Shown piece after piece: positions 1 through 11,509 of a stretch of DNA of 64,000 nt. The position numbers were made by a program, and so were the translations under genes. The stretch comes from Siphonodentalium dalli (lineage: Eukaryota > Mollusca > Scaphopoda > Gadilida > Siphonodentaliidae). The stretch covers positions 95,799,343-95,863,342 of the forward strand of contig CP136065.1 of assembly GCA_032622095.1 (NCBI GenBank), written 5' to 3'. Numbering within the stretch: the first letter of the stretch is position 1; each line of letters starts with the position of its first letter. The notes below the pieces were generated by a model that did not search any database, was not told the origin of the DNA, and worked only from the letters and a program-made list of their open reading frames with translations.

Positions 1-782
1 TAAGTATTCCACTTATAAGACAAAAAGTTATTGAGTTTTTACATGGAATCCTTTACAAATGACTGTTTTAGTTATTGTGAGTAATTTATAATTTTGACAG
101 TGACAAAATGGTAGCAAATATTGGGGAAATGACCCATATATCACTCAACTTTCTCCATATATCGCTATAAGCAATCAAATTCATATGTGCACATACATAC
201 TATCTGATATATAGTCTTGTTATGAATATATAACATTTAGTATGTATAATGCCACACACTATATCGGCAATTTGAATTCATATTTCATAATTACCGCCGG
301 TGTTATTACTGTCGGGGGGGGGGGGGGGGGGCTCAAATAATCAATAACAGCTTATCTCCATTCTAATGAAATCCATCCTTTGATAAAAAATAATGTGGTA
401 TAATGTCTTCCAATTGAAGTGCTCTGTGTCGGACCGAGCGGTTTATATCAGGGTTTCCCCAAGGCCCATGCGCCTATCATGTATCAAACAAGTGAAGGAC
501 TATAACAGTCCTATATATAGTGCAAATGTCGTGCATGAAAACACACATATGAAATGTGTGCATGCATTGCAAGAAGGCTTTGTTCTAAAGCCATGACACA
601 AGCGAGGCCATGTGCGCAATGGACGTCGATATCGATATAAAAACAATCACCAAACTCCAAATCAGACCCAATATAGAATGCAACATGCAACTGAATATGT
701 CAAAGTGTCGCGCAAAAAGTCACACTGGATCTCTCAAGAGTGCAAAAAGACACCAAGAATCTATCAAACGAGCATCTCAAAA
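1..782. other. Unassigned AT-rich sequence
   Basis: No gene, RNA or repeat structure was recognised apart from the G-run at 314-331. The short reading frames at 393-815 have no recognisable domain or codon pattern and overlap one another in different frames. Confidence 0.6.
314..331. repeat. Poly-G tract (18 G)
   Basis: Uninterrupted run of 18 G. One of several long G or C runs in the window (7953-7964, 8487-8500, 11447-11459, 12636-12649, 20131-20157, 63232-63247). Slippage-prone and able to form a quadruplex. Confidence 0.9.
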
Positions 783-926
783 TCTTATATATATATATAT
801 ATAAAATGTATATAGGAGAAGCTTAGGAAAAGCTTAGGAGAAGGTATTTCCGCCAGGATTTTTCTCCCAGACGGCTGGTCAGATTTCAACCACATTTGTG
901 TGGCGACCCGGGGTACCCTGGCGGAA

Positions 927-966
<40 letters not shown>
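783..966 (+). repeat. Short Helitron-like element bounded by TA repeats
   Basis: A non-repetitive core lies between (TA)n tracts at about 786-803 and 928-966. The core ends in CCGGGGTACCCTGGCGG, close to the end of the element at 46,342-46,470 (CGGGGTACCCTAGCGG). It also contains an AGATTTCAACC block like the GATTTCGATGAAACTT block of the longer Helitron-like elements near 30-36 kb. The terminal CTAG itself is not preserved, so the assignment is tentative. Confidence 0.4.
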
Positions 967-969
<3 letters not shown>

Positions 970-1689
970 TTATAACTCTGACTTCCTTTATCTTTCCATG
1001 GTGCATCGATCTATTTTGACCACAAGCCTAGAGGGAGCATGTAGTATATATAGTTCAATCAAAGGTTTGATAACTGTGCAAATAATATATTCTGGATCTG
1101 GTAGATGTAACTATGTCATAAAGTATAAGATCAAAGGAATAAAATTCAACCAATAGCACTAAATATTTAGCAGTTTTGAATCACACTATCAGATTCTCCG
1201 TATACTGTGGAGTTGAAGATTTGATTGAAATCAGTAACAAAACCATTTTATTTTATTTTCTTAATTATCGCTCCCACGTGGTGTCCCTCCCCACCATACC
1301 ATGCACTGAATCGGGCGAAGCCACGTAGGCAATTCCAAATAGCATAGCTATATTATCCGTATCAGGGTAATGCTTTCAAATGAGTTTGATAGAAAATGGC
1401 GACGAAAACAATCTTGTCGGTTTTGACGCCCACCCCATGCACCCCTACTCATGGATCGCCCACTTTTGCAAAACTTGAACCAACCACTTTTTCGTGAATA
1501 GTTTTCCCGCAGATCCATTTTAAAGCCCCTTTAATTTCTATAGCGGTTTGACAGAAAACATATACATGTAGGCCTCAAATTTTTTTTGGATATTCATGTT
1601 ATATCCGAATTTGAGTTTGTTGCGTCAAATGTGTTCCATTTTCTCACGAATTAACTCATGTGTATACAGGAAATCCCTATAATAACGGG
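967..1689. other. Unassigned sequence
   Basis: Nothing recognisable. It includes small reading frames and AT-rich stretches without tandem or inverted structure that I could see. Confidence 0.5.
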
Positions 1690-2215
1690 TTGTCATAGAA
1701 GTGGGGAATATGGCCTGAATTCGATTAGTTTTTAGCCCTCAAACTTTTATTAATCGCCAAAGAAGTGGAGCCGCAAAGAAGTGATCAGGGAAACCAAAAT
1801 TGTCTAAGAAGTGGAACATTTTCGGGTGAACTTTCCCTGCATTTTTCACATAGAAGCGGTTATAGGAACGTGCTGATTTGCTGCATGTATAATTAATGGT
1901 ACCCAGTTATTATAAATATGAAGATTCCATGACGATATGTCGGCTGGTTCTCAAGAAATCAACTCGACATTTTTGCATTGCATTAACATTTGAATTAATT
2001 GAAACGCTATTTGAAGGCAAATAAGAGTGAAATAACAGCTCGACACGAGCTGTATTTATTATTTATCACCCTCACAATGACCTAAACGCATGTTGACAAA
2101 CTCACATGTCGGCCGTTTTGTCTATGTTTTCCAGCCTTTTCATCTTCCAAAAAAAATAAAAAATCATAATCGAAGTGGGACATGATCAAAATCGAAGTGG
2201 AACATAAAGCGGGAC
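1690..2215. repeat. Phrase-repeat cluster, GAAGTGG motif
   Basis: The motif AGAAGTGG or CGAAGTGG, often followed by AACAT or GACAT, recurs with irregular spacing at about 1696, 1757, 1772, 1804, 1851, 2169 and 2196; diverged forms (GCGGGACA, GCGGAACA) follow. No coding pattern. The layout resembles the terminal motif array of the foldback element that starts 100 bp downstream, but I found no paired inverted copy of this cluster. Confidence 0.45.
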
Positions 2216-2239
2216 AGGAATGATTTTCGCGGAACAGAT

Positions 2240-2320
2240 GAGCAACAGTGTGATACAAAGAATCTAATCGTGTGAATTAACGACGCCAAATTGGTGCAAT
2301 TTGGACAAGCGATGGGGCAC
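2240..2320 (+). repeat. Dispersed repeat H, left part, interrupted by the foldback element
   Basis: The sequence GACGCCAAATTGGTGCAATT followed by TTGGACAAGCGATGGGGCAC matches the H family at 19.9-21.6 kb. The repeat breaks off at 2320 and resumes at 19,879 with GGCACTAAATTTGATAAG. The copy at 20,111-20,170 shows the uninterrupted order (TTGGACAAGCGATGGG, then ACTAAATTTGATAAG). This makes it the insertion site of the large element. Confidence 0.7.
2316..2320. repeat. Target-site duplication GGCAC, left copy
   Basis: GGCAC lies directly before the TGTTACG end of the foldback element and is repeated at 19,879-19,883 directly after the other end. Confidence 0.7.
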
Positions 2321-2545
2321 TGTTACGCCGAGTTATGTAGTAACTGACCAGTTTTGTGGTAGCTCACGAGTTATGTAGTAACAATCGACGAATTTTGTGG
2401 TAGCTCACGAGTTTTGTAGTAAAATCGACGAGTTATGTAGTAATTTGGGTTACGAGTTTTGTAGTAAAATATCGACGAGTTTTGTAGTAAAAAACAAGCT
2501 AACGAGTTTTGTAGTAATTCTCGTCGAGTTTTGTAGCAACAATTT
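2321..2545 (+). repeat. Left terminal motif array of the foldback element
   Basis: Variants of the phrase CGAGTTTTGTAGTAA (also GAGTTATGTAGTAAC and GTTTTGTGGTAGCTCACGAG) are repeated about nine times with short variable spacers. The inverted counterpart is 19,655-19,878, with the same order and nearly the same spacers. Repeated sites at transposon ends are often transposase-binding sites; that role is inferred here. Confidence 0.7.
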
Positions 2546-2629
2546 TTAGTCAGTTTCAAAGGCGGGTTTGGACTTAATAAAATCGTATATAGTAAATGCA
2601 ATGTTTTTTTGTGTAAGTGTTTGTGTGGT

Positions 2630-4930
2630 GGACGTTAATGACGGTGTAGCTCAACTTGATGTTGGTCCCTCGTCACTGCTGCGTCGTTTCTCATCAGATC
2701 TGAGCCAAACTTCGTACCTAGAAGTACTATGGCCATGTTATTAACTTGAAACTGGCCCCCATTACGTCAAACATCGCGTCGTGATGTTAATGACATTGTA
2801 GCTCAATCTGATGGTGGTCCATCGTCATTCATCCGCTGTTTATCGGCAGATCGGGACGAAACTTGATACATAGACGTATTTAGGCAATGTTATTTATGTG
2901 GACCTGATCCCGATTACCTCAGACGTCGCGTTCTGACCTTAATGACGTTGTAGCTCAACTTCATATTGGTCCCTCGTCACTGCTGTGCCGTTTTTCGGCA
3001 GATAAGAGCGAAACTTCGTACATAGAAGTACTATGGCCATGTTATTAACTTGGACCTGGTTCCCATTACGTCAGATGTCGCGTTCTGACGTTAATGACGT
3101 TGTAGCTCAACCTGATGGTCCTTCGTCACTCATCCGCTGTTTATCGGCAGATCTGGACGAAACGTGGTACATAGACGTATTGTGGTCATGCTATTGATGA
3201 GGACCAGGTCCCGATTACGTTAGCTGTCGCGTCCTGGCAATGATGTTGTAGCTCAACCTGATGGTGATCCATCGTCACTCATCCGCTGTTTCTCGACAGA
3301 TCTGAGCTAAACTTCGTACCAGGAAGTACTACGGCCATGTTATTAACCTGAACCTGGTCCCCATTACACCAGACGTCGCGTTATGACGTTAATGACGTTG
3401 TAGCTCAACTCGATGATGGTCCCCCCATCACTCATTCGCAGTTTATTGGCAGATCAGTTCTAAACTTGGTAAATAGACGTATTGTGGCCATGTTATTTAT
3501 GTGGACCTTGTCCCGAGTACCTCAGACGTCGCGTTCTGACTTTAATGACGTTGTAGCTCGACTTGATATTGGTCCCTCGTCACTGCTGTGCCGTTTTTCG
3601 GCAGATATGAGCGAAACTTCGTACCAGGAAGTACTATGGCCATGTTATTAACTTGGAACTGGTCCCCATTGCGTCAGATGTCGCGTTCTGACGTTAATGA
3701 CGTTATAGCTCTACTCGATGATGGTCCCTCATCACTCCTTCGCAGTTTATCGGCAGATCAGTTCGAAACTTGGTACATAGACGTATTGTGGCCATGTTAT
3801 TTATGTGGACCTGGTCCCGAGTACCTCAGACGTTGCTTTCTGACATTAATGACGTTGTAGCTCAACTTGATATTGGTCCCTCGTCACTGCTGTGCCGTTT
3901 TTCGGCAGATATGAGCGAAACTTCGTACCTAGAAGTACTATGGCCATGTTATTAACTTGGACCTGGTCCCCATTACGTCAGATGTCGCGTTCTGACGTTA
4001 ATGGCGTGGTAGCTCAACCAGATGGTGGTCCATCGTCACTCATCCGCTGTTTATCGACAGATCGGGACGAAACTTTTTACATATACGTATTGTGGCCATG
4101 TTATTGATGTGGACCAGGTCCAGATTACGTTAGCCGTCGCGTCCTGGCGCAATGACTTTGTAGCTCAACAGATGGTGATCCATTGTCACTCATCCGCTGT
4201 TTCTCGGCAGATCGAGGCGAATCTTCGTACCTAGAAGTACTATGGCCATGTTATTAACTTGGACCTGGTCCCCACTACACCAGTCGTCGCGTTCTGAAGT
4301 TAATGACGTTGTAGCTCAACTCGATGATGATCCCTCGTCACTCCTCCGCAGTTTATAGGCAGATCAGTTCGAAACTTGGTACATAGACGTATTGTGGCAA
4401 TGTTATTAACTTGGACCTGGTCCCGATTACCTCAGACGTCGCGTTCTGACGTTAATGACGTTGTAGCTCAACTTGATATTGGTCCCTCGTCACTGCTGTT
4501 TTTCGGCAGATATGAGCGAGACTTGGCACATAGAAGTGCTGTGGCCATGTTAGTAATTTGGGCCTGGTCGCGATAATATCGGATGTCGCGTTCTGACGTT
4601 AATGACATTGCGCATCAACTTGACAGACCGGGGAGAAACGTCGTATCTAGAAGTAGCATGGTCACGTTAGTAACACGGACCTAGTCGCGATTACGTCGGA
4701 CGTCTCGTTCTGAGGTTAATAACATTGTAGCTCAACTTGGTGTTGTTCCACCGTCTCCCGACAGATCGGGACAAAATCTTGTATCTAAGGGTACTTCGGT
4801 CAGGTTAATTGGATGGTCTTGGTAACGATTGCCCCACACGTCCGGCTCTGACGTTAATGGCCTTGTATCTGAACTATGTTGTTCATCTGCACTCCATCTA
4901 TAAATCGGGACATAACCCAGGGGTATTTTG
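2630..4930 (+). repeat. Left arm satellite, ~151-bp units in alternating pairs
   Basis: Tandem units of about 151 bp, roughly 13 clear and a few decayed copies. Landmarks alternate: AGAAGTACTATGGCCATG at about 2721, 3023, 3323, 3628, 3932, 4233 and 4535, and ATAGACGTATTGTGGCCATG at about 2870, 3173, 3474, 3779, 4085 and 4386. The higher-order unit is therefore about 302 bp. The last units (after 4,600) are shorter and diverged. Small reading frames of about 60 codons recur only because the unit recurs; they are not genes. Confidence 0.8.
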
Positions 4931-6095
4931 CGTCTCAAATTGGAAATAGAAAGATGGCGCGATTCGTCCCGATAAAAATCAGTTACAACGTGTTGATTTC
5001 GCTTTCAAGTTTTGCCGAAACATGCTTTATTTCAAAGAGGCGGCTTCGTCGACGTTTTGGTTTTCCGCGAACCTCGACAATCATTATGGTTTATGGATAA
5101 TCTGGAAAGCGATCATGATTTTCAAATCAGGTACGTATCATAACAAAAACAAATTAATGGCTTGTTTAAAGTGGCATTGTCTACATGCTTTCGAAAATAT
5201 ATATGTGTCAGTTTCATTGCAGGTAATGAATTCAGCATGTCGGGAAACCCGGGCCCGGTGGGCGTTTTTGTGGTTTCATTACTGCAGAGATTAATGAAAT
5301 ATCGTGCGATAAACGAAAAAGTTGTCCCGTGTTTTTTACAGACACATTTTGGTCTTAAAACGCACACAGCTTGACTGCGTGTCTCTTTTTTCGTGCGTGT
5401 AAGACCAATGTGACACAAATGTGACTTCCGGGGGAGAATTATAGTTGGTCGACTTTTTCGATCTTCGGCTTCTTCTGTGCACGGTATCTCGTTAACCTCT
5501 CCGGGAAAAAAATCATAAACATTGTCGCAAAGGTTTCCTTAAATTGTCAAACTGACACTGGACACTGCCACTTTGACAAAAAGCAAAAATGTGCAGTCAC
5601 TTTGTATTACATCCGAATGTACACTCTTATATAGCAGCCGCACTTAAAATAATAATAAGATGACGCCCAGTGAGGCCGAGTTCTTTTGGCTACACATACA
5701 TGTATATGTAAAATATTTACTGGTGTGTAACCTATTCCAACATGGTGAATCCCTCTATAACAAAAGAACGAGTCAATCTGAATTGTCGCGATTCGCGTGG
5801 AGTATATATATGAAAGCTCAAATAATAATTTATTATGCCGACTATTAAGTTTGACCAATCAGCTTTCGTAAGTAGTGTGGCCACACTGAACCATATGGGA
5901 AAACTTGTGGGGTCTCCTCATGAGGCTTCCGCCATTTTGATTCGGAGAAATTCTTCACGGCCCGACTGCACTTCAATGTTAGGCCTATAACAAAGTGTTT
6001 TAATTGGTTCGGGGTCGTTGGCATAATAAATACGTTATATGGCGTTTAGTTGGCGGAAAATGCCCCCGCATATGAAAGGCAAAATTCACATTTAT
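4931..6095. other. Foldback interior, mostly unassigned
   Basis: No gene recognised. The stretch at about 5140-5390 is a diverged relative of 8566-8760: both contain an AAAGTGGC start, a TATATATGT block, TTTTTGTGGTTTC or TTTTTGTGGTTCC, and TCGTGCGA. The rest shows nothing I can name. Confidence 0.45.
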
Positions 6096-6099
6096 AAAT

Positions 6100-6445
6100 A
6101 ATTGCGCTTCAGGGCAATCCAACTTGATTCATATCAATTGCGCTGAAGCAATTATTGTTACAAGCTTACACCCCTGAATAGATTATTTTCTATTGGATTT
6201 ATTCATTAATTAACTGGGGTGCCCATATATATGGTAAAATAATTGCGCTTCAGCGCAATTAATTTTCTAATGGATTTATTCTTTAATTAACTGGGGCCCC
6301 GGGGGGTAGCCACATAGGCCTATGCACAATTGAATTGCACTGAAGTGCAATATATTTACACTGTTGCGCAATAGATTTACACTGAAGCGCAATTGAATTG
6401 CATTGAAGCGCAATTTAATTGCGCTGAAGCACAATTATTAATAAA
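6100..6445. repeat. Cluster of ATTGCGCTTCAGCGCAAT palindromes
   Basis: The palindrome AATTGCGCTTCAGCGCAATT is complete at about 6240-6259. Close variants or half sites occur near 6109, 6139, 6330, 6361, 6382, 6397 and 6418, about eight to ten in 340 bp, spaced 15-90 bp. Each could form a perfect or near-perfect hairpin. Single-base differences tend to be matched on the other arm (for example TTGCACTGAAGTGCAA), which suggests the pairing itself is kept. Confidence 0.65.
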
Positions 6446-6474
6446 TGTGAATTTGGCCTCCAATATCCGCCCAA

Positions 6475-6620
6475 ATGCGAGATTGCAATGAATGCCTGTC
6501 TAGGGCCGGTGGCTATATAGGCATATAACATTTTAACTTTCATGTGAGATCACAATGAGTGCCTTGGTTCTCATATAATATTTTAACCTAACATGTGAGA
6601 TTGCAATGAATGCCTTGCTT
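6475..6620 (+). repeat. Three-copy short tandem repeat
   Basis: GAGATTGCAATGAATGCC recurs at about 6479, 6545 (as GAGATCACAATGAGTGCC) and 6596, with a shared CATATAAcATTTTAAC middle. Unit length is 50-66 bp. Confidence 0.6.
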
Positions 6621-7560
6621 GGCATGTAACGTAAATACCATGCAGTACGTATAGGCCTATACACATCCTTCCCGACAAACGTCCCTGTCACACACGCCAC
6701 ACGGATACTTCGCATTCCAATACGTTAGAAATCGACCCATTGGAGCGTATTGTGTTTGAAATTGTTGCCCAACACATCACCCCAAAATATTGTTACCAAA
6801 GTTGGGAGTACACCCATGTCGCCATGGCCATGCATGCCTAGGTTACCTATTTGTCTTTGGAAAGAACTAGACTAAGTGACACTAGTGATAGGTGTAGCAC
6901 TTGTGTACATACATATATCTAGATGTCAGGAAATTTAACCAGCTTGATTTGGTTTGAGGGACATATCGATGTACCATTCCGATCAACACATTTTAAAACA
7001 CTCTGGGCGAGTCTGGGCTGTGATTGGTTGCATGAATTAAAAGTAAACTGTTGACAAAAATTCAAGGAATCATTCTCCCACAAACTTCATTTGCCAACAG
7101 GCCCATTCATTAAAGATGAAGTCTGTTGTGGCTTTTTAGAAATTTTAAGTGTGATTGAAAAAATAACAATATTTTTTTAGTGCAGAACTGACCCTAGTTA
7201 TATTATGAAAAAACGAAAATTTGAAGTGGATTTCCTGCCTGACGGTGTTGATTTTTTTATTGGGAAAGTTTCCACAGATGTCAAGCTCACATAAACAGAA
7301 GGCAGTTTGAACAGTTTCCATTTGACGTTAACATTGAAGCCTATGGGAAATATTTACACCAGTGTAACCACCACACCCCATTGCCATGTCAGACAGTCGT
7401 CTGACAGTGGTAAACACATCCTAATTAATAACCTTATTTTGACGTTTGGCATAAACACAGGTCTTTATTATTCATCATAGACATAGTATCAAGATATATT
7501 TAATATATGGAAGCGATATATTATGTTTAATGTCTATATGCTTCCCAGTTAATGTTTGCT
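6621..7560. other. Unassigned sequence
   Basis: No repeat, RNA or coding structure recognised. Confidence 0.45.
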
Positions 7561-7564
7561 GGGA

Positions 7565-7835
7565 CAAACATTGCCAGACTCAGAAATTATCTCCCTTGGA
7601 AACTCTCTTCAGTGAACAGATTTATTTAATCAATAGTAATTCCCGGTTAGAGATACTTGAGAGCAGCTACTTTTGCTAGGCAATCATTGCGCGACGGAAA
7701 ATTATCTCCCTTGAGAAAACTCTCTTCCACGAATAGATAGAATTCGTCAATACAGTGCTTCCCAGGTACAGATCCCTCCTTCCCAGTTACAGATACCTGG
7801 TTGCAGCTACTTTTGCTAGACACACATTGAATATT
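7565..7835 (+). repeat. Two-copy tandem duplication (~120-130 bp)
   Basis: Both copies contain AAATTATCTCCCTTG, AACTCTCTTC, TTCCCGGTT or TTCCCAGGT, and GCAGCTACTTTTGCTAG. First copy about 7585-7680, second about 7700-7825, moderately diverged. Confidence 0.65.
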
Positions 7836-8560
7836 TTGCTATCTTTGGCGCTCGTTTTCAATTTTACACAAGCAGATTTATTAATTTATATTCGCCATTC
7901 CCAACTCAGGGTGTGTGTAGTTAAATCGGGTACAGAAATACTTACCGTCGCAGGGGGGGGGGGGTGGCGGGCGTAAGACGGGGTGGTGGGTCTGGTCAGT
8001 GGGACAAAACATCAATTGTTCCCGCCAATCAAAAACAATTTCTGCATGTTTTTTTTAGTGTTTGTCTTCAGAACACCTTAGAATATAGAGAAATAATGTA
8101 ATTCTAACTGATATACTGGCAGCAGAAGAGAGTTATCCTGTTGTATTTTGTTGTAAATGGGTCCAAGGTAAATTCGAAAGTTGTTTTTCGGCACGTATGA
8201 CGGGATGGGTGTTAGGTTGGACAAAACAGCAAATTTTCCGACACTCAAAAAAAGAGAGCATATTCCATTGGAGACTAATTCCCATTTTCATACTAGTATT
8301 ATCACATTCTTTTACAGCTGTCTACATTGAATTTCTCCCCTGAATTTTTTTATTTGAGTGGTTACAGGGGGGTGTCAAAAATTGGTCGGAATAAAGTGCT
8401 GAAAACGCGAAAAAATGGCCGTGGGGCTGGGTGGGTCCCAAAAAAATGGTCGAAAGGAAAAATCATCACACGTGCATGAAATTCTACCCCCCCCCCCCCC
8501 GATCAGGCCGACCGTCGCCCGAGTTTCATGAAAAGGAAATGTTGACTGATCGAAAATATT
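7836..8560. other. Unassigned sequence with G and C runs
   Basis: Contains G12 at 7953-7964 and C14 at 8487-8500. A reading frame at 7755-7976 spans the preceding duplication and the G-run and is not credible as a gene. Confidence 0.5.
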
Positions 8561-8565
8561 AAAGT

Positions 8566-8915
8566 GGCCTTGTCAACTCGTTTCTAAAAATATATATATG
8601 TCACTTTCGTTGCTAGCTATTGCTTCAGGTTGAGACACTCTGGAACAATTTTTGTGGTTCCGTTCCTATAGAGGTTTGCGAGATGTCGTGCGACGAATAA
8701 GCCGAAAATGTGGCCCGTCTTTTTGAAAAAAGTCTCGTTTATCTGCGGAAATACCCACATGACGTCATTTGTAGCACGCTCTCTTTATTAAACAGTGAGA
8801 GATTATATATATGCTATATCTAAGCATTGCATGCTTAGGTATTCTGGTATTTTGATTTCTCAACCAACAGGGCAGTCACTGACTCACATCTTATAATGGG
8901 TATGGTATCACTGAT
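8566..8915. repeat. Interspersed repeat, partly inverted relative to 10,385-10,570
   Basis: The first part resembles 5140-5390. The part from about 8741 (TTATCTGCGGAAATACCCAC, then ATGACGTCATTTGT, CACGCTCTCTTT and CAGTCACTGACTCACATC) is found in reverse orientation at 10,385-10,570. About 170 bp are shared, with a diverged middle. Confidence 0.6.
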
Positions 8916-8929
8916 TTATAATCTATATC

Positions 8930-9455
8930 TATATTTGCGAATGTCTGTCTGTCTGTCTGTCTGTCCGTGCTCTATGGAAATTCACAGGGGACCACCTAGA
9001 TGACAAAAAGGGGTCTAATAGGGGTAACTATTTACTAGAAAGATAATGGCGAGGGTTAGAATTTTATAAAGTGACGCCGTTGTTGTCAGGGGCAGAAAAG
9101 GGGGAGGGGCAGAACAATTATTGTCGCCGATTGCCACCAAACTTATATACATGTATAATCATCCCCATAATATGAGGAATCTAATGGTGTGGTTTAAATG
9201 TGTCAAAAGTCGCGCCGTTAGCGCCAGGGATGCCCGGAAGGGAGAGGGGCACCAAAATGGATCCAAAATAATTTTAGCGCCGAATTCCACCAAATGTATG
9301 CACATTCTTCTGACGTCTTCTCCATGATATAAGGAATCTTATTGCGTGATTTAAAGACGCCAAATTGGTGTCGTTGGGATTAGAGATTTGGGGGGCGGTA
9401 GGTGGGTACTAAATCTGATAAGAATTGGTTTAGTCGCCGATTGCCACGAAACTTA
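8930..9455 (+). repeat. H-family repeats
   Basis: Begins with (TGTC)n at 8942-8966. H-family phrases follow: AAGATAATGG, GTGACG, GCCGATTGCCACCAAACTTA, ATGAGGAATCTAATG, CGCCAAATTGGTG. The copy is cut by the Harbinger-like element at 9456 and resumes at 10,849. Confidence 0.65.
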
Positions 9456-10845
9456 GGCCCGTTCCAAACGACGGATTTTTGTCGACTCGAATCTAATTGT
9501 ATTAAATCCGTCGGTGATGCGTCTGCGGTCGATTTTGTTACAGACGGACGCATCTTTGTCGCGTCGAATCTAATACATCGGTCGATTTATTTAAAGGTGG
9601 ATTCCAGGTTACCGTCAAAAATTGGTCACTGGTAGATATAGAGGCCTATATATACCGGTATATGTTATACATATATATATACTTAAATACAGTATAAATT
9701 ATGTATATATATATATATATGCGACTGCAGCGCGAATATATGTGCTCATGGATATGTGGATGTATATAGTACATACAGATATATAATATACTATAATAGG
9801 CGCCACAAATAAATGTTATATCATGCAACCAATTGCCACCTATGTGTATACCATGCATGTAAATTTATATCGGTATACAAGAATTATTATAAATCAGAGA
9901 CTACCACCCCCTACCCCTTATAATAAGGAAAACCGGAATATATTAATTATTATAAATCATAGGCTACCACCCTATATCCTTTATAATAAGGAATACCGGT
10001 ATATATGAATTATTATAATTCATAGGCTACTATCCCTACCCTTCATAATAAGTAATACCGGTATATATAAATTACTATAAATCATAGGCTACCACTCTGC
10101 CACTTATAATAAGTAATACCGGGATATATGAGTTATTATAAATAAGAGGTTAGCACCCATATACCCCTCATAACAAGTAATGCCGGTATATATGAATTAT
10201 TATAAATCAGTGGTACCACCCCTACCCCTTATAATAAGTAATACCGGTATATATTAATTATTATACATCAGAGACTACCACCCCTATCCCTTACAATAAG
10301 GAATATCGGTCTATATATGAATTATTATAAATCAGTTGCTACAACCCATATCCATTATACCGGTATATATGAATTATTATAAATCATTGATAATATATCC
10401 ATTATAAGATGTGAGTCAGTGACATGCCATGTTCGTTGAGAAATCAAACTACCATAATAATTAAAATTTTCACAATGTTACTAAGCAATTCTTATAGATA
10501 TATCTTTCTTTATAACAAAGAGAGCGTGCGACAAATGACGTCATGTGTGTATTTCCGCAGATAAGAGGAACTCCCTCATTATTATACCATTATCATATCA
10601 TTATCGTATCATTTGCATTCGTTGTTCGGCAACTTTCGGCTCTTCTCGTCACATGTATTAGATTAGAGTCGACGGATTTCAGACGCATCACCGACGAAGA
10701 TTCGTCTGAATTGGACGGATATTCGTCTGTGGTGCGTCTGACACGGATCTAATTGTTTCAAACGTCGCATTTTAGACGCATTTAATACATTTGTGGGTCT
10801 GGTATTAGATTCGAGTCGACAAAAATCCGTCGTTTGGAACGGGCC
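9456..10845. mobile_element. PIF/Harbinger-like non-autonomous DNA transposon
   Basis: Perfect 42-bp terminal inverted repeats at 9456-9497 and 10,804-10,845, starting GGCCCGTTCCAAACGACGG. The trinucleotide TTA flanks both ends (9453-9455 and 10,846-10,848), and the interrupted H phrase ACCAAACTTATACA is restored if one copy is removed. A 3-bp TTA or TAA duplication with GGCC-starting ends is typical of PIF/Harbinger. Subterminal DNA is rich in GACGCATC and CCGTC motifs. The 1,390-bp body has no transposase; it contains an AT-rich zone (9640-9880) and a 61-bp minisatellite. A truncated, inverted relative lies at 17,432-18,451. Confidence 0.75.
9880..10385 (+). repeat. 61-bp minisatellite inside the Harbinger-like element
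   Basis: Eight to nine units with the landmarks ACCGGTATATATGAATTATT, ATAAATCA and CTACCACCCCTA, then CTTATAATAAGgAATACCGG. About 61-62 bp per unit. The same minisatellite in inverse orientation forms most of 17,432-18,050. Confidence 0.75.
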
Positions 10846-10848
10846 TTA

Positions 10849-11470
10849 TACAAATTCGTCCCATGATATGATGTGTCTAATGGCGTGGCTTAAAGCTGTC
10901 AGACGTGGAGTCATTCGAGTCAGGGTGCCCTGAAACGGAGAGGGACACCAACATTGATACACATTATCTTTAGCGCCAATGCCACCAAATTGATACACAT
11001 TCTTATCCATGATATGAGGTATCTAATCGCGTGACGTCATATTGGTGCTGCTTTGGTGAGAGATGGGGTGGGATGGGGTGAGCACTAAATTTGATAAAAA
11101 ATTGTTTAGTCGCGGATTAGCACCAAACAAACAACTAATAATATCCATGATATAAAGAGTCCAAGCAAAAACTTATAAAAAATATGTTTAGTGCCAATTA
11201 CCATCAAACACATACACGTTCTTCTCAAATGATACAATGAATCAAATATTTGCGAATATCTAGCTTTCTGTGTTCTATATATAACTTTAAGGGTACAATC
11301 GAGATGGCACCAAGGCGGTCTGACAGGGGTAACTTTTTACGAGTAAGATAATGGTCAGGGTTAAACTTTTCTAAAGTTACGTTGTTGATACGAGGATATA
11401 AACGTGTGATTTAAGACGCGAAATTGGTGCCGTTTGTGTGAGAGATGGGGGGGGGGGGGTAATAAATATG
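10849..11470 (+). repeat. H-family repeats, second block
   Basis: Continues the H copy interrupted at 9455. About 11,270-11,470 is a close duplicate of 12,465-12,665 (shared AAGGGTACAATCGAGATGGC, GGTCTGACA, TTTTTACGAGTAAGATAATG). Includes G13 at 11,447-11,459, at the same position in the repeat as G14 at 12,636 and G27 at 20,131. Confidence 0.65.
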
Positions 11471-11509
11471 ATAAGAAGAATTTGTTTAGTTGCCGAATAC
11501 CACCAAACT

